Shown here one piece after another: positions 32,483-33,518 of a DNA stretch of 33,518 bases. The notes under the pieces were generated by a model. The model was not told the DNA's origin, made no database searches, and saw only the letters and a list, made by a program, of their open reading frames with translations. Position numbers and translations under genes: made by a program. This DNA comes from Streptomyces bambusae (GTDB lineage Bacteria; Actinomycetota; Actinomycetes; Streptomycetales; Streptomycetaceae): NCBI RefSeq assembly GCF_020532645.1, contig NZ_JAJAUZ010000076.1, forward strand, positions 1 to 33,518, read 5' to 3'. Numbering within the stretch: the first letter of the stretch is position 1; every line of letters starts with the position of its first letter.

Positions 32483-32941
32483 ATGCGGATCTCAGCCAGG
32501 GCGGACTACGCGGTACGTGCCGCACTGCAACTCGCCGCGTCCCAGGAGGACGGCCCGGTCAAGGCCGAAGCCATCGCCACGGCCCAGGACATCCCGCACA
32601 AGTTCCTGGAGGGCATCCTCAACGACATGCGCCGCGGCGGCCTCGTCGCCAGCCAGCGCGGAGTCAACGGCGGCTACCGGCTGGCCCGGCCCGCGGCGGA
32701 CATCAGCATCGCCGACGTCATACGCGTCGTCGACGGCCCGCTCGTGTCCGTCCGCGGAGTCCGGCCCCCGGACCTGTCCTACACCGGCCCGGCGGAAGCA
32801 CTGCTCCCGTTGTGGATCGCCCTGCGCTCCAACGTGCGGGAGATCCTCGACGGTGTCTCTTTGGCCGACGTCGCCACGTCCCGCCTCCCGGCCGACGTGT
32901 CCGCGCTGACCCACACCCCGGACGCATGGGTCAATCCCTGA
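32483..32941 (+). CDS. Rrf2-family regulator lacking cysteine (CymR-like)
   Basis: A 152-residue product from ATG 32483. The Rrf2 signature is clear: MRISARADYAVRAALQLA, IPHKFLEGILNDMRRGGLVASQRGVNGGYRLARPA and ISIADVIRVVDGPL. No cysteine occurs anywhere, so it cannot carry the iron-sulfur cluster of IscR or NsrR. It fits the CymR group, which represses sulfur assimilation genes with a cysteine-related partner or ligand. Its neighbours are a monooxygenase and a cysteine-rich leader peptide. Confidence 0.93.
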   Translation: MRISARADYAVRAALQLAASQEDGPVKAEAIATAQDIPHKFLEGILNDMRRGGLVASQRGVNGGYRLARPAADISIADVIRVVDGPLVSVRGVRPPDLSYTGPAEALLPLWIALRSNVREILDGVSLADVATSRLPADVSALTHTPDAWVNP

Positions 32942-33009
32942 CCTGCCGGCTGATCCGCATCTTCTGACCTGCGGTTTCTCGGATGATGAGCACCATCCTT
33001 CCAACATCC

Positions 33010-33029
33010 GGACACCCTCTTGGGGGTCC
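33010..33029 (+). terminator. terminator-like hairpin after the Rrf2 gene
   Basis: ggacaccc and gggggtcc pair around a tctt loop with one mismatch. No T-run follows. It separates the Rrf2 gene from the downstream leader. Confidence 0.4.
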
Positions 33030-33045
33030 GCCGTTCCTCTGCCAG

Positions 33046-33079
33046 TATTCCTATCAGCCAGGTGGGAAAACTAGGGATC
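33046..33079 (+). promoter_or_regulatory. 34-bp element, copy 2, candidate Rrf2 operator
   Basis: It begins tattcctatca and contains tgggaaa and gggat, matching copy 1 at 24 of 34 positions. It lies 35 bp upstream of the leader peptide GTG, in the promoter position. Confidence 0.55.
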
Positions 33080-33113
33080 GCAAGATCACATGGACGAGAG
33101 GCGGGAGGCGACC

Positions 33114-33215
33114 GTGCAGGCAGTGCAGCACTCGGCCCGTCGACTGCCCGTCCTGACGTGCCGTCGCCACATCGACCTCGTCCGCACGTCCAGTGCCACC
33201 TGTCAGCCGGCCTGA
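33114..33215 (+). CDS. cysteine-attenuation leader peptide
   Basis: A 33-residue peptide from GTG 33114, with gggagg 5 nt before it; an ATG at 33090 would add eight residues. It contains LTCRRHIDLVRTSSATC, close to the streptomycete leader peptides, which have a recurring RRHxDL...SSAxC pattern before sulfur transport genes. Two cysteines fall at residues 16 and 30. Stalling at Cys codons when charged tRNA-Cys is low would alter folding of the 232-nt gap that follows. That gap contains tgcac/gtgca and other short stems. Confidence 0.75.
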   Translation: MQAVQHSARRLPVLTCRRHIDLVRTSSATCQPA

Positions 33216-33447
33216 CCCTCCCCGCCGCGCCGGACAACGGGACTGCACCTCGTCCGTGCACCCGCGCCCCGAGGGGCCCGCTCCCGATCACGTCTGCGCT
33301 CTGCACACCCGTACCGCCGATGCCTGCGCCCGGCCAGGACGCGCCCCACAGGGCTGCGCCCGCCCGCGCCCGCCCGCGCCGATCGGGCTCCTGCCGCCGT
33401 ACCCGCTCTCCTTACATCCAGCTCACCCTTCCCGAAAGGACACCTCC

Positions 33448-33518
33448 GTGTCTGCCGTCAGACCGCTCACCACCCTGCGTACCGTCGCCGCCATCGCGGC
33501 ACTTCCCCTCCTGCTCAG
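33448..33518 (+). CDS. start of an exported protein, probably a sulfonate ABC substrate-binding protein
   Basis: GTG 33448 is preceded by gaaagga 7 nt upstream. Only 23 codons are in the window: a signal sequence SAVRPLTTLRTVAAIAALPLLL. The leader peptide ahead and the sulfur regulator make a transporter lipoprotein the likely product, but the domain is off the edge. Confidence 0.5.
   Translation, partial: MSAVRPLTTLRTVAAIAALPLLL

Overview
The window is very GC-rich and shows actinobacterial coding habits: strong third-position GC bias, GTG and TTG starts, and ATGA/GTGA stop-start overlaps. The gene families (DUF6247-like, DUF6223-like, NB-ARC/TPR proteins, an Rrf2 regulator next to a cysteine leader peptide) point to a Streptomyces chromosome, probably an accessory or arm region, because it carries two insertion sequences, several broken genes and duplicated genes. 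No rRNA or tRNA gene was seen.

Layout. 1-1490: an IS256-family element. 1489-3752: a truncated STAND (NB-ARC/TPR) ATPase translationally coupled to a small two-helix membrane protein. 3880-4428: a GNAT acetyltransferase. 4438-6695: an IS607-family element whose tnpA and tnpB are both frameshifted. 7241-8229: a deaminase and its overlapping partner. 8239-9609: a histidine phosphatase and a Uma2-type nuclease-fold protein. 9610-10232: no gene, but one isolated type I-E-like CRISPR repeat. 10233-15825 (all minus): SnoaL-like protein, ATPase/HTH regulator, MFS exporter and carotenoid oxygenase, with a phased direct-repeat operator candidate before the exporter. 16286-18989: an intact paralogue of the first STAND gene with a small exported peptide upstream. 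19278-20768: an HEAT/LRV-repeat protein, divergent from an ASCH gene preceded by an attenuator-like structure. 21433-23861: a Cys-rich protein, a frameshifted XRE regulator, a CYTH protein and an unknown. 23885-24797: three overlapping small genes resembling a toxin-antitoxin operon. 24868-27317: a two-component system divergent from a DUF6223-like membrane protein. 27377-29940: a membrane protein, a small HTH-like protein and a large XRE/coiled-coil protein. 30253-31030: a eukaryote-like FKBP12 and a SnoaL-like protein. 31142-33518: a sulfur-acquisition locus.

Two parts stand out. First, both STAND ATPases carry an N-terminal Gly-Asp-x-Asn/Ser-Thr motif, and each has a small hydrophobic protein encoded just upstream with a related motif at its C-terminus. 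This is the arrangement of NLR-type receptors that signal to a partner through short amyloid-type motifs. Second, the right end holds a DszC/SfnB-like monooxygenase, a cysteine-free Rrf2 repressor, a cysteine-rich leader peptide and the start of an exported protein. A near-identical 34-bp element precedes both the monooxygenase and the leader peptide, so it is a good candidate for the Rrf2 operator.

Starts were chosen from Shine-Dalgarno spacing and overlaps. Family assignments are from sequence reading and memory; no database search was run.
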